Shown here: in pieces, positions 35,887-47,419 of the stretch
Layout: each line of letters opens with the position of its first letter
Numbering within the stretch: position 1 is the first letter of the stretch
Assembly: GCA_963682055.1 (NCBI GenBank)
Contig: OY821750.1
Span: forward strand, 1,242,501-1,306,500
Direction of reading: 5' to 3'
Length of the DNA: 64,000 nt
Source of the DNA: Primula veris
Lineage: Eukaryota; Streptophyta; Magnoliopsida; Ericales; Primulaceae
Translations under genes and position numbers: made by a program
The notes under the pieces: generated by a model
Told to the model about the DNA's origin: nothing
Seen by the model: only the letters and a program-made list of their open reading frames with translations
Database searches by the model: none

Positions 35887-36208
35887 TAGGCTGGAAAAAA
35901 ACCGGAAAAACCGAACCGAAACGATAACAGAATCGAAAAAAACCGAAAAAGACCGAAACCGAAAAAGCGAAAAATTTTCGGGTCGGTTTCGGTTTTCAGT
36001 AAAACCGAACCGAAAAAGACCGAAACCGAAAAAGACCGAAAAAAACCGAAAAATAAAAAATAAAACCGAAAAATAACTGAAAAAACCGGTCCGGTTAGGT
36101 CCAAAAAATAAAAAGACCGAAACCGAAAAAAACCGAACCGAAAAATAAGCTCGGTTTCGGTTTCGGTTTTCCCAAAAACCGAACCGAATCGAACCGAACC
36201 GAGCCCTA
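35887..36208 (+). mobile_element. CCGAA-rich hAT-like miniature element, copy 5
   Basis: Starts TAGGCTGGAAAAAAACCGG and ends GAACCGAACCGAGCCCTA. The body matches the other copies, including GTCGGTTTCGGTTTTCAGTA and the AATAAAAAGACCGAAACCG block. No readable 8-bp target duplication. Confidence 0.85.
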
Positions 36209-36763
36209 CTAATTCCTTCCTACTTAAATATATACTTTGGTTTGATATATTAATACTTAATTGGAAGAAAAAGTTGAATTTATCTTCTCGAGCCTAATTG
36301 TCTGCAAGTATTTTGGGAAAACACAAAATTTGATTCCTTATGATCACTCTCACTACACAAAAGGCAAAAGAAAGGCAAACAAAAGACATAACACCATGCT
36401 TTATCTTCTTTTCCAATCAATGCTTTATCTTTTTTTATTCAAATAAAAGACATAACCACCCACCATTACTTCTTCTCTTTATTCCTTTACTTTCTTTTTC
36501 ATAACAAAAAGTACATTTACCAGATTTTTTTAATATTTTTTTTAAGATTTTGTCAAACTCTATCAAAAGATCAAAGATTCGCAGTCAAACACTTTCTTTT
36601 GTTGTGTACCTTAACTAGTATAATAATATGCAATTTTAGTACCTAATCCGCATGCTCTATAATTTATAATAAAAGTAGTATTTTTATAATCAAAATTTGT
36701 CTCTAAAGTTTATATTTTTTGGGGACCAAAACATTTTTTTTGTCTCCAAAATCAAATAGCATA

Positions 36764-36944
36764 CACTACAAAATAATGTTTGATTTATTAAGAGTCAAAA
36801 ATTGTCACTAATTTAAAAATCTGTCACAAATCTGTCGTAAATTGACTAAACTTCACAAATTCGTCACAAAAACCATCGCTAATAAGCTCGTAACAAAAAA
36901 TACCGTCATTAATCCCATCGCAATTTGGGTATTTTTTTATAGTG
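36764..36944. mobile_element. CACTA-like MITE, copy 3
   Basis: Ends CACTACAAAATAATG / TTTTTTTATAGTG, flanked by a 3-bp ATA direct repeat (36761-36763 and 36945-36947), as expected for the CACTA superfamily. The interior matches copy 1 in the same orientation. Confidence 0.87.
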
Positions 36945-37225
36945 ATAGACCAAAATATATAATAAGAAATGTGTAATCAAATATACGTTTAGCAATAACT
37001 ATAAGAGGCCAACTAAATTTTGTGTCAAAATATATTTGAAAATAAATTTAGATAGTATGCTTTTGTCGATATGCTATTGTATTTAGAGACAGTTTTTTTT
37101 CAAAATTTTAGTCTCTTAGATTTGGAGACAAATAACTATTTTTATCACTAAGTTTATCGTCTAGAGAAATTCGGTTTGTGTCTAAAAAATTGGTCTTCAA
37201 ATCGGTGGTTCCTTCTAGTGTTATA

Positions 37226-37414
37226 CACTAAAAGAAAAAATTCATTTAATTAGTATCATAAAACTTTTTCGATTATGTTGTTAAAGTGGATATGACTAAA
37301 TTTTAGCAACAGTTTAGCAATAAATGGTGTTGCTAAAATTTAGACACAACCATTTTAATTACTAACATAACTCAAAAAAATTTATAATAATAAATGAATT
37401 TTCTTTTTGGAGTG
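37226..37414. mobile_element. CACTA-like MITE of a second family
   Basis: Ends CACTAAAAGAAAAAATTC / GAATTTTCTTTTTGGAGTG are inverted repeats, flanked by ATA on both sides (37223-37225, 37415-37417). The interior holds inverted words TAAATTTTAGCAACAG and GTTGCTAAAATTTAG. Related remnants lie at about 23413-23612 and 60140-60245. Confidence 0.85.
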
Positions 37415-37417
37415 ATA

Positions 37418-40400
37418 ATAATACTTCGACACTCTATAAACATATCCATGTGACCATGTCACTACTTCAATAAAAAAAAAATTGAAATCCTAACTAATGT
37501 TGGTTAAGCATATTTGTATATATCATATATGTTTTTAAATCTTGAATGTGATAGTTGATTAATATTTAATAGCAATTTATTTAATAAAGGAAATAGGATC
37601 GATGATTTATGAAATAATAACACTTAATTACAATATTTAAGTTTATAAGTAAAACTAGGGGCAATTACGAAAAAAATGTTAAGAAACAAACTATTTCATC
37701 AAAGAATGTTACTCTAAAAACTTTCGTTTTAATTTCTCTTCACATCTCAAACTCACCGTAATATATCACAACTCTCTGCAACTAATGTCAACACAAAGTA
37801 CCGATCTCTCCCTCTACCCGCTTGTCTGCGGTCACCGACTAATGTCGGAGGTGGTCCGATGAACCTCATCGCCAGAGGTCCAGTGAAATGCATAACATTC
37901 GCGCGCAATAGTGTATAAATATTCATGAGGTGCATACAATGCTTATCCAATTCCTAAAGGTTTATGATGAATAGGTATCCATTTTTAGAATTAACGGGTA
38001 TTTAGTTTCACGAATAGGTAGGTACTTTGTTAGACCTTTGTCGACCTCGTAAAGGTTAATCAGGCTTCCTTAATGTTCAAGAATTACTTTTCTCCAACAA
38101 AAAACTCAACTAATTAATTGAGTCACAAGTTCTTAGCAGTTTATAAAATTCTAGGTTTATACTACTTTTTAATCAAAATAAAGATGCAATTTTTTTTAGA
38201 CATGCATACAATTTCCCCTAGTGTGGACCAATCACTCTAAAAAAACAATCAAATTAATATTTCAAGAAATAAAATGTTTCCAAGTAAATTTAATTGAATC
38301 TCTTACAGGCATGTAGATGAATCTAAAAAACTAAGAAATTGTGGTGGTCATTATCTATTAATTAAATTCAACTTACTCTTATTTTTCTCCTTTTTGACTA
38401 CTCAAGAGATAATTATAAATCTTAGGGGGACATGGTCATAATAGTATTATATCCCTATACATTCCACCATTCTCCTTTTTGATTCTTTGATTCTAAAAAT
38501 AAAACCATTTAACACAATTTGTAAATATAAACAAATTTAATACGAGTATAAATTTTCTATCCTTATTCTCTATCCCCTTTCATACATCCTTGCTTATTTT
38601 ATCCAAAAATAAATTCTAAAAAACTTGAAAAAAATTATACAATTACTATAATACATGTATCAATACATTCCAATAATTATTTTTAACAGAAAATCCACAT
38701 GCAATTTATTTTGGAATAAATATATAAATTAGTGTAAATTAAACATTAAATCTTAGAAAAATTGTATAAAACAATATTATGTCCAAATATTTTAAAATTT
38801 GAATAAATATAATATAAAAACTTATAAATTTACAGAACAAGTTGTGAACATTTAAAATTTAAATAAAAATAAGCAATGAGACGCGAAAAGGGATAAAGAA
38901 TAAACATATAAGATTGAACCTCATCTAAAACACATGAAAACTAAATCAAATCTACACTTTCAGGACACAATCTAGTTAAAAAAGGGGTCCCAACGTAAAC
39001 CTGAACTTTACCATTTGGCATTACATTACATTACAAATTTTTGCATCTTATAATTATCGTACTTGATTGCAAACACAAAACTTATTCTAATTATTCTCAG
39101 GTCGAACTTCGACCTTCGACCTTCGAACTTTGATCATTGCATCAAGTGTCTTTTGACTCTTTTCAAATACCACCATAAAATATCGGAAAACTTAATATCA
39201 AGTATATAATTTTGGACTATTATTAAAGAAAAGATGTATTTGTGTTTTATGTTTAAAAATAACTACATGTTAATATTAATGTAACATCGTTTTCGTTTGG
39301 CATCGTTGAGTATAAAATGATAAATACTAAAAGGAAAAAAAAGTAGAATTGATCATTCAAACCTAATCTTAAAAGTGGTTTTTACCCGGGTTTTCTTTAA
39401 TAAAGCGTTAGATTTTGTAATGAGTCATAAATTTCAAAAACCTTTCAAGGGATTAAATTAATTATCTGTGCGCGCCCTAGCGTCTGATGTGGATTTAGTC
39501 AAGACAACTCATGACTCGCATACACCGGTTTTTCGGAAAAAAATGTGTGGTAATGATATACAGTTTTTTTCTTAGACACATTACGAGTCGACGTTCGGAC
39601 AGACGTGCCCTCGCCTAAATTCCTTATGACTTTGGGTGCAACTGTGTTAAAAAACTCTTTGATTCATAGGATTATATAGCTCACATCAACAATCACATTT
39701 TGCTATATATACGTTTTTTTATTGACAAGAGAACCTAGGTCTCCGTGGCCGAGAGTCTTAAATTCTTAATGATATGCGTGGTTAATTATGGAGGGAGTGG
39801 TTTGGACATTCGAAAGCCATTAAAGATTAAAACAAAGCCTTTTTGGGTAAGTAAATTTGGATGTTTTTTAACCCTTTTCTCTTCGATTCTTTGGTAAGAA
39901 GTTGATCCTTGGTTAGGACGTACATACGTCGGGATTGAGATTGTTGAGTCATTCTCAGTCCGTGGAGATGCTTATCGTCTTAGCAAAAGCTACTTCAGCT
40001 ACCAAAAATGTATCAAGACTTCAACGAGGTTGTTATCGGGTCCTCGTTAAGAACAATATTAGATGTAAATATATCAAATATTGTAGATGAAATTGAAGTC
40101 CTTTTATTCTTAGTTAAGGACTGAGTCTCCTGGTTTGTTTCCAATTGTATCTTTTTGAGATTCACTTCGACCTTTTTTCTTGAAACAGCTTATAACTTCC
40201 AAAAGCAAAAGTAGCTGAATTTGAAAAACATGGCTAAATGATTGCATTCATGTTAATTACTGAAAAAGAAACTAATGTTTTCCGACAATAATGTATGTAT
40301 ATACTTAGATATCAATGATTTCATGAAGAAGAGGTTAGAATATACGACTATAGTGACCTTGACAACTCAATATATATTGGTACAAGTAGATGCTCGATCC

Positions 40401-41588
40401 ATAATTATTTACTCCAAAGTTATTGAAGCAAGTATACATATGGATCCATATCAATAGTCTATTTATATGCTACTTTTGTATATAAAACCAACAAAAAAAG
40501 TTAAAAAGCTAATCAGAGCAAGCTTGACTGAATGCAAAATATGTCATTGGAGCAAGTGACAGAATGTGATGAAATGATATAAAAATTGAAAAATAATCTT
40601 ACAACATCAACATGAATAGAAAGAGTGGGAGAATCATGAATATATTACCATTGATTAATTAGGATTTGTGTGGCTAGGGTTTAGACAGCTTTCTGGTTCG
40701 CTAAAACAATTAATTACTCTATCTCTAATTGCGCGTTCGAAAATACAAGCAATTTTGATTCGGGATTTTTTTTTAATCCAAACTGTTGAAACGAAAAACA
40801 AAAAGATTCCACCACGTAGTTCGAATTACTATGTGATTGGCCTGTATCGATTTCATTTTGGCAATCTAAATACGAATATTTGAGAGTCAAAACTTCAAGT
40901 TTTTTTTTTATAACAAACACTTATTTAGACACAAAGAGAGCCTGATTTTATAACGGGTTTCAAAGTACTTTACTTCCAAATACTTTAGGAAAACAAGCTA
41001 CATAAAATAATATGTTATGCAGAATAATGTGAGTGAGATTGCAACCTTTTGCCGCAACATAGCTACGTCGCTCGCGAAGGAGAAATTACCAAAGGTGGCA
41101 AATAGAAAATTATATTAACAAAAAGTGCTACTACATTTCTTTCCATTACTGACTTTTTCCGATGGTGTAAGCAGTACATGATTATGTATGCACTTTCACG
41201 GAGGTTCATCATACCTACGGTGACCAAATAGAGAAAATGTAGACACTTTAGAAAATGGCATATTGTTTCCACGAAAATATGTATGTATTTCACTTCTTTG
41301 GACCGCTAACGAACTCGGCGAAGGTTTGTCAAACCATGGACAAGTGGTGGTAATTTATTTTGGGCCAAACGGTGAGGAAGTCCATCAAAATTGTCAGAAA
41401 TCGCTCCGACTGATCATCGATCGATCGGTCATCTCGGAGATAGACCAATCAGTCATTGTTCTGAAGCCCAAACCACAATAGATTAATTTGTGTGTAGTCG
41501 ATATGTATCCAAAATTTGTTCTCTCTATTATATTCATAACCCTCTTTCGTTATGTCTTTCTAATCATCACACAAAACGGCCACCTACC
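37418..41588. other. Gene-free intergenic DNA
   Basis: No coding exon, RNA gene or clear transposon end recognised. A more GC-balanced patch at about 39460-40050 stands out against the AT-rich background and could be an eroded transposon, but I cannot assign it. AT-rich sequence fills the rest. Confidence 0.45.
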
Positions 41589-41781
41589 CACTACAAAAAA
41601 AAACCCAAATAACGACGGGATTAGTGACGGTATTTTTTGTTACAAGCTTATTAGCGACGGTTTTTGTGACGGTTTTGTGACAGTTTATTCAATTTGTGAC
41701 GGCTTTATAACAGTTTAGTCAATTTGTGACAGACTTGTAACAGCTTTTGATTCTCACTAAATCAAACATTATTTTGTAGTG
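41589..41781. mobile_element. CACTA-like MITE, copy 4
   Basis: Ends CACTACAAAAAAAAACCC / CATTATTTTGTAGTG. The interior, in opposite orientation to copies 1 and 3, has GACGGGATTAGTGACGGTA, GCTTATTAGCGACGGTTTT and TTTGTGACAGACTTG. Flanking triplets are ACC and CCC, a target duplication with one mismatch. Confidence 0.85.
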
Positions 41782-42436
41782 CCCTTCCACCCAAAATCTA
41801 TCTAATCTATCAATTTTTCATTACAAATACTATTATTTGTTATCAAAAATCACTGCTACAACATCAAATTCAATCCAAATAAATATTGATTTCTTCAAAA
41901 TCAATTCCGATTCATCAAAAGCCCTAGTTTTTTTAAAAGTGCCATTTTTTTTTAATCATATCTATGGCTCCGCATAAGAGACTTTTCCGGACGCTATGTT
42001 GTCCTCGCTCTGGTATTTCTAAACCTTCTTTTGATCGAAAAATTAGGGACAATATTTCTTAAAGGCCAATAACTGATCGTTATTCTACTAATAGACCTAT
42101 TTCCAATAAACTATTTCCCCTTGTTAGGAGAAATTTTAATAATTATCAAAATTGAGGGAAATTCTTATTGATTAAGGAAGACATATATTTGAAAAAACAT
42201 GTGAAGTCTATTCGAAAATCTCTATATCTCTTACTAATGAAATACTTTAGTCAACATTTCTTACTGATTTTAGAAGAAGACATAATTTAGATGACATCTA
42301 TTAGATTAATAACCATATTTTATAACGCAAGAGAGTTTATTTTCTTGTATATGTCAAAGCTTCTGAAAAGTATAGGTAGAATATTTTTCCTAATAATATC
42401 AATAGATAGCAAATTAGTGCAACAAATTTAAGAATT

Positions 42437-42935
42437 AGGAACAATTTTTTTTAGAGACAATCAAATTTTGTTTTCAAATGTTAATTTTTCGGGACAAAAA
42501 TAATTTTTTAGACATACAAATAATTTTTTTGTCCCCAAATCTAACTTTTATGCATATAATTTGGAAAAAAAAAATTGTATCTAAAGACAATCACATACGG
42601 ACATAAGAAGACAATTTAATTTTGTCTAAAAAATTATTTTGAGACAAATTTTAATTGTCTCCTTATGTTCGTACGTGATTGTCTTTGAAGACAAAAAAAA
42701 TTATTTGACTAAAAGTTAGATTTGGGGACAAAAAAATTTATTTTTGTGTCTAAAATTAAATCGTCTCCTTATGTACATATATATGATTGTTTTTTTGGAT
42801 AATTTTTTTTTCATTTTGTTTTGAAAGTTAGATTTGGGAACAAAAAATATTTGTGTGTCTAATAATTATTTTTGCCCCGAAAAGTTACCATTTAGAGACA
42901 AATTTTGATTGTATATATTTAAAAGAAATTGCCAC
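42437..42935. mobile_element. Nested foldback element
   Basis: The outer arms are over 100 bp: TCGGGACAAAAATAAT and TTGTCCCCAAATCTAACTTT on the left are matched by inverted ATTATTTTTGCCCCGAAAAG and AAAGTTAGATTTGGGAACAA on the right. Within lies a second palindrome with 45-bp arms, 42583-42627 and 42642-42686 (AAAGACAATCACATACGG against the inverse of AAAGACAATCACGTACGA). No open frame. Similar GTCTCTAAA/GGGGACC words occur at 36700-36750 and 37080-37200. Confidence 0.75.
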
Positions 42936-43932
42936 TAAAGTTTAAGTTTGTTGTAGAATTAAGCCGTAAATTACAATACCATTGGAGTTTCCTAGGGCAC
43001 AATATTATATGCCCATGATTTTTCTACACTATCTGATTTTAATCACTATTTCTTTATTCCTCAATAATGAAAGATGGAGCCATCATTCAAGTCTTATTTA
43101 AGGTTGAAAATTAAGGTAAGATATTTGGGAATTGCTAGAATAATTTAATTTTTGTGAGATATGGAAATAGACTTTGGAGAGATTTAGGATTATTTAAATC
43201 TGTAATATATAAATATTTTGTTAATTAAGGAAATAAGTGTATCAACATTTTATTTGATATACTTTCCATATTTCATGGTCTAGAAAATAAATAAAAACGA
43301 GTCAAGCACCATAATAATCTCACCAAAAACTTAAACTTGTAAAGCTCAATAAACCGAAATATTTGTGAATAATCTAATACTCGTCTCGTTGAGTGTTTGG
43401 CTCGTGTTTGTTTATTTTCTAAATGAACTTAATATGAATAAAAATATAGCGATAGTCTAATAAACAAGTCGAGCACGATCAAAGCTCTCTTTGGCTCGTT
43501 TATAGTTGCTTTCTTCAGATTAATTAATAATATACATATACGAAGAAAGATTATAAAACATTGTCAACGAAAGAAGAATAGACCAATTATATTGAAAGTT
43601 AAAAATAATATGATTTGTCTTAGATAATAAATGAGTTGTGGATCTATACACGAGTTAATCACGTATAATGACGATGTGTTAGATTCGTTGATGTCGATAG
43701 AAATATTACCTTGGCTGCGTATTCGTTGCAGCGAAACTACCACCGAATAATATTGCGGGGTCTCGCGCGAATAGTTCTTTTCACACTGAATAAGCTTTTA
43801 ACTGTGACAAAGAGATCATTCATAAAATGTTTTATCCAAATTAATAAGTAGTACTGTATTAGATAGAACAGGATAATTAATGCAAATCTTTCAGCGTTCT
43901 CCATTACAAATCGTTACAACTTACAATGCTAA
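42936..43932. other. Intergenic DNA 3' of the LHCA1 copy
   Basis: AT-rich, no gene or repeat end recognised. Confidence 0.45.
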
Positions 43933-45602
43933 TTACAAATGCGGTAACGATAGAGAAAATATTGAAACGCCACGGGGGATAATGATGTCACCAATAGTAT
44001 TGTGCCATGGATCAGCCAAGTGAGTTGCTAAGTTCTCGAGCCGTCCAGTTCCAGGGTAAGCCGATTGTTGCACGCAAAATCCTACAATGCTTAGTAGCCC
44101 CAATCGCCCTAACATAAAAGTAAGAAATGTCATATTACACGAGTATAAAATTTGTCTTCTGAAATTCGGAATCGTTATATCACTTGCAATAGTTTCACAA
44201 TAAGCAATGTAAGTGGACAATCAATCTATTATTAACATTTCTTCTCCAAACGTACAGTCGATTAGACTATTTCCCTTTGTGCTTTTTTTTCTTCTCCAAA
44301 TGTATTATGGACTCAATATTTGTGTCCTTTGTTACTGTTTCAATACAAGAAAAATTCCCATGACATGATAGTAAGGGACACTCCGTTACTATTCTGATAA
44401 ATATGAGTGTCGTTAAATTTAGTAACATTATAGCGGCGCATAATCTGTTGTTCTATTGCTATTACGCTATTTCTAATGATATCTAGAGTCTAGATATCAT
44501 TAGAAATAGCGTAATAGCAAATACTAATGATATCTAGACATTTTTATCAGAATAGCAACGGAGTGTCCCTTACTACAAAAAATGTAGAGTGTCAAAAGTC
44601 ATGAAAAAAGGTGGGAGACTATGGTCCAAATTCAATTCCTTTACTGCTAATAGTATGCTCTCATAAATCATAATCTTAACAGTAGAAGTAAAAGGTTTGA
44701 TTTTGCTAGCTTAATTATTCAGCAAATACTCCAAGCTTATTTACCGAACTTCTTTAGCAATTTAATCTCTCAAATCCAATTTGTGTGAACTGTATATTTA
44801 GCTTTAATCGTAAAATAGGTGTGTCCAATTACCATTCTTGAGTTCCTTGACCTTATACTCCTCGAACTTCTTAAGGTCTTTCGAGTACCATAAGGGGTCG
44901 AAAGCTCCACCGGGGTATTTCTTTTTCTCGGTGTCCTTTTCTATGCTCCTTTGATGCTCTACGAAAGCAATAGCTAGAAACTCGATGGCCAAAATCGTTG
45001 GTAGGGTACCCCACGGGACTGGTTGGCCCAAATAGATGGGTTGTCCTCCGGGGACTGCTGCCCATTCTTGTGCTGTTACCCAATTGCCTAGTCCTAGTGC
45101 CTCTGGTAGCAAGATCCCGGGCAGGAAAAAAAAAACCACCTTTCATACGAATGTTGATGTTTTGATTGTTCAGAAATCTAGAAGTTGGTTATTTTGTTAA
45201 ACGTGTTACGTAATTTGTTTTGATGACAATTTTGTGACTTTTTAGAGGTCGTTGTTTAGGACAGTAATTAATTTTCCATTTCTTAGTTTTAATCTAGATT
45301 TTTAATAAGCTGGCTTCGTACTAAAAAAACTCGATCAAAGCTTTAAAAAGCTCACTTTTTTCCATTTTTAGGCAGCTAAAAACTTACGCTTTTTGCAGTT
45401 TTAGCTTAGCTCTTGCAAAAACGCTTTACCTAAGTTTTCGATTTTTAAGAACACTGGTTTTATTTAGTAAAATAGGACAAATAAGAGTAGCATACAACAG
45501 CAAGCATTGCCCATCTGCAGTGAATCAGTTCGGACTCTTTGAATCTCTTGAGGTTCTCAGGTACTGCACCGAGACCTAGCTAGTGGATCGAACCCAAAAT
45601 CT
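43933..45602 (-). pseudogene. LHCA1: Broken copy of LHCA1, photosystem I chlorophyll a/b-binding protein
   Basis: Three exons remain on the minus strand: 45602-45496, 45121-44833 and 44108-43933. The first encodes DFGFDPL, then [20 protein letters not shown] and RWAMLAV; the second [20 protein letters not shown] to KVKELKNG; the third [19 protein letters not shown] and [21 protein letters not shown]1 binds chlorophyll as part of the photosystem I antenna in thylakoids; the chlorophyll-ligand region ELKNGRLGLL is intact. Defects: the first exon has a 4-base duplication (CTAGCTAGGT for CTAGGT) that shifts the frame; the acceptor before PGILL reads CTG instead of CAG; no exon with the transit peptide and mature N-terminus was found up to the MITE at 46097; the C-terminus runs past the usual end. 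Introns are kept, so it is a DNA-level duplicate, not a retrocopy, and fairly young. Confidence 0.9.
44369..44575. mobile_element. Foldback element with a perfect 65-bp central palindrome
   Basis: It lies inside the intron of the LHCA1 pseudogene between exons 44833-45121 and 43933-44108. The outer arms, TAGTAAGGGACACTCCGTT and inverted AACGGAGTGTCCCTTACTA, are 32 bp with one mismatch. The centre, 44456-44520, is a perfect palindrome with 32-bp arms around a single G. A further stray copy of TACTAATGATATCTAGA lies right of the palindrome. Confidence 0.88.
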
Positions 45603-46096
45603 CTGTACGTATTAAAAGAATTTGATAAATATTTCAATGGGCAATTTTCAGCATTGAATCGATCTCTAGAGATAATTACTAACAACATCGAATATCAAGG
45701 ACTGAGATATGAGTGTAAATTCCGTCAGTAACACAATAATAGTGCAAGACCGATACACAATTTTTTTTTAGTTGTTTCAGTTGCGGCATTACAAATCAGA
45801 ATGGTCACAAAGTTTAAATTATCATATGATTTGTACGGCAGTATAGAAAAACTAAAAAGAATGTCCCTGAAAAACTAGAAATATGCAAATGCAAATGATA
45901 TTAATTATGAAATTAATACCGATCATTGCTATTTGCCAACATATAAGGGTACGTAAATATTGAGGAAGTAACCTATTTTATATGACTGTGTACATGTAGG
46001 ATGACTTTCAAGTTTAACGTGAAGGAACTAAAAACGTAGAATTTGAAGTAGTTGTAGCCTAGTTTACCAAAATACGGTTATAAAACTACCTTAATA
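45603..46096. other. Intergenic DNA upstream of the LHCA1 copy
   Basis: Searched by eye for the missing first exon of LHCA1 on the minus strand; none seen. AT-rich. Confidence 0.5.
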
Positions 46097-46333
46097 ACCA
46101 TCCCTTCGTTCTCATTTAATTGTTCATTACGAAACTACATATAATTTTGACCGGGCAATAACTTGTATTAAAATTGTCGGAATAAAAATTTTTAAAAGTT
46201 GATTATATAGTTGAAATGTTAAATTTTATAATTATATTTAAAAAAAAATATTTTGACAATTTTAATATAAGTTATAAGTCATTCAAAATTTCACGTTGTT
46301 TCGTAGTCGACAATTAAATGGGAACGGAGGGAG
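46097..46333. mobile_element. Stowaway-like MITE, copy 3
   Basis: Right end AATGGGAACGGAGGGAG followed by TA; left end AACCATCCCTTCGTTCTCAT is a mutated inverse. The inner inverted words TTGTATTAAAATTGTCGGAA and TTTTGACAATTTTAATATAA match the family at 61208. Confidence 0.83.
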
Positions 46334-46339
46334 TAAATA

Positions 46340-46618
46340 ATATTCACGTTAATAAGCTCTGTCATCAAACGGTTAGCATCTCTCTCCTCTATCTCTCTAC
46401 TTTCCTCTCACATGGGAGATAAAATATTTCATCAAATCAATTTTTGTCCTCTGGTTAATTCAACGTATTAAATTATCTCTGTCATTCAAACCTAATATTA
46501 ATTTTCCTAAATTTTATTATTTATGTTTTTGTAATTTTTGTACTCTTCGTAACTATAATTTTATTGCGGTTACACTGCTACACGCGTCACACCACGCATC
46601 ACGTGGGCGGGATACACT
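46340..46618 (+). mobile_element. Possible Helitron-like 3' end
   Basis: CCACG-CATCA-CGTGG at 46592-46606 is a 5-bp hairpin followed ten bases later by CTAG and then T (GCGGGATACACTAGT), the form expected at a Helitron 3' terminus. The 5' end is unknown, so only the right limit is meaningful. Confidence 0.5.
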
Positions 46619-46939
46619 AGTATTTATTAAATAAGCATATGTCATACATTTCATATCTATAGTATTAGTTTATGCGAGTAGGACTTATGAAGACTTAAAA
46701 CAAATATTTATAAAAATACCCAAATAATTACAAAATTTACAAAAAAAGTCAAACCAGTTTTTTTTTTCATTTAAAAAATGTAACTGTCCATGAAGTAACT
46801 GTTTGTACGCTATCATCAATTAAATTCGTTTATCTCATTACTCATCATATGGTTTAGTATGTTATTTTCTTTCTCTCTCATTCTCTACAAAGTACAAAGA
46901 AGTTTTCTCAATTCTAAAATTATCTTAAAAAGTAGTAGG

Positions 46940-47246
46940 TAGGGCTGGGCGAAAAACCGGAAAAACCGAACCGAACCGATAACCGAATCGAAAAAACCCG
47001 AAAAAGACCGAAACCGAAAAACCGAAAAAATTTTGGGTCGGTTTCGGTTTTCAGTAAAACCGAACCAAAAAAGACCGAAATCGAAAAAGACAAAAAAAAA
47101 CTGAAAATGACCGAAAAATAAAAAATAAAACCGAAACAAGACCGGCTCGGTCCAAAAAATAAAAAACCGAAACCGAAAAAAACCGAACCGAAAAAATGCT
47201 CGGTGTCGGTTTCGCCAAAAACCGAACCGGACCGGACCCAGCCCTA
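46940..47246 (+). mobile_element. CCGAA-rich hAT-like miniature element, copy 6
   Basis: Starts TAGGGCTGGGCGAAAAACCGG and ends GGACCGGACCCAGCCCTA, the best preserved inverted ends of the family (TAGGGCTGGG on both sides). Flanks GTAGTAGG and GTAAGTAG(G) are similar but not an exact 8-bp repeat. Confidence 0.88.
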
Positions 47247-47357
47247 GTAAGTAGGTATATTAAAGAGCGGTGAAATAGCAAATAAGAAAAACACTTGGCA
47301 AGTACACAAATAAACTAGATGATATATATTTATTTATATGCTAATCTAGTATAAGCA

Positions 47358-47419
47358 TCCGCTGTAGCAAAAATCGCCCAAGATTTGGACTATATCCGGG
47401 TTCAAACCCCGGCAGCGGA
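47358..47419 (+). pseudogene. tRNA-like sequence A (tRNA pseudogene or SINE head)
   Basis: 62 bases. TCCGCTG at the start pairs perfectly with CAGCGGA at the end as a 7-bp acceptor stem. CCGGG-TTCAAAC-CCCGG is a perfect T arm and contains the polymerase III B-box consensus GGTTCAAACC. The D-arm region (TAGCAAAAATCGC) is too short and the anticodon arm (CCAAGATTTGG) is irregular, so it is not a working tRNA. A T-rich tail follows. Confidence 0.7.

Noticed and set aside
37753..37950. Minus-strand open frame in a GC-richer patch
   Set aside because: No recognisable domain and no supporting exons nearby.
41263..41481. Plus-strand open frame MFPRKYVCISLL...
   Set aside because: Unrecognised, short, isolated; probably chance.
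47358..47419. Functional tRNA gene
   Set aside because: Acceptor and T arms are good but the D arm is missing and the anticodon arm is irregular; called tRNA-like only.
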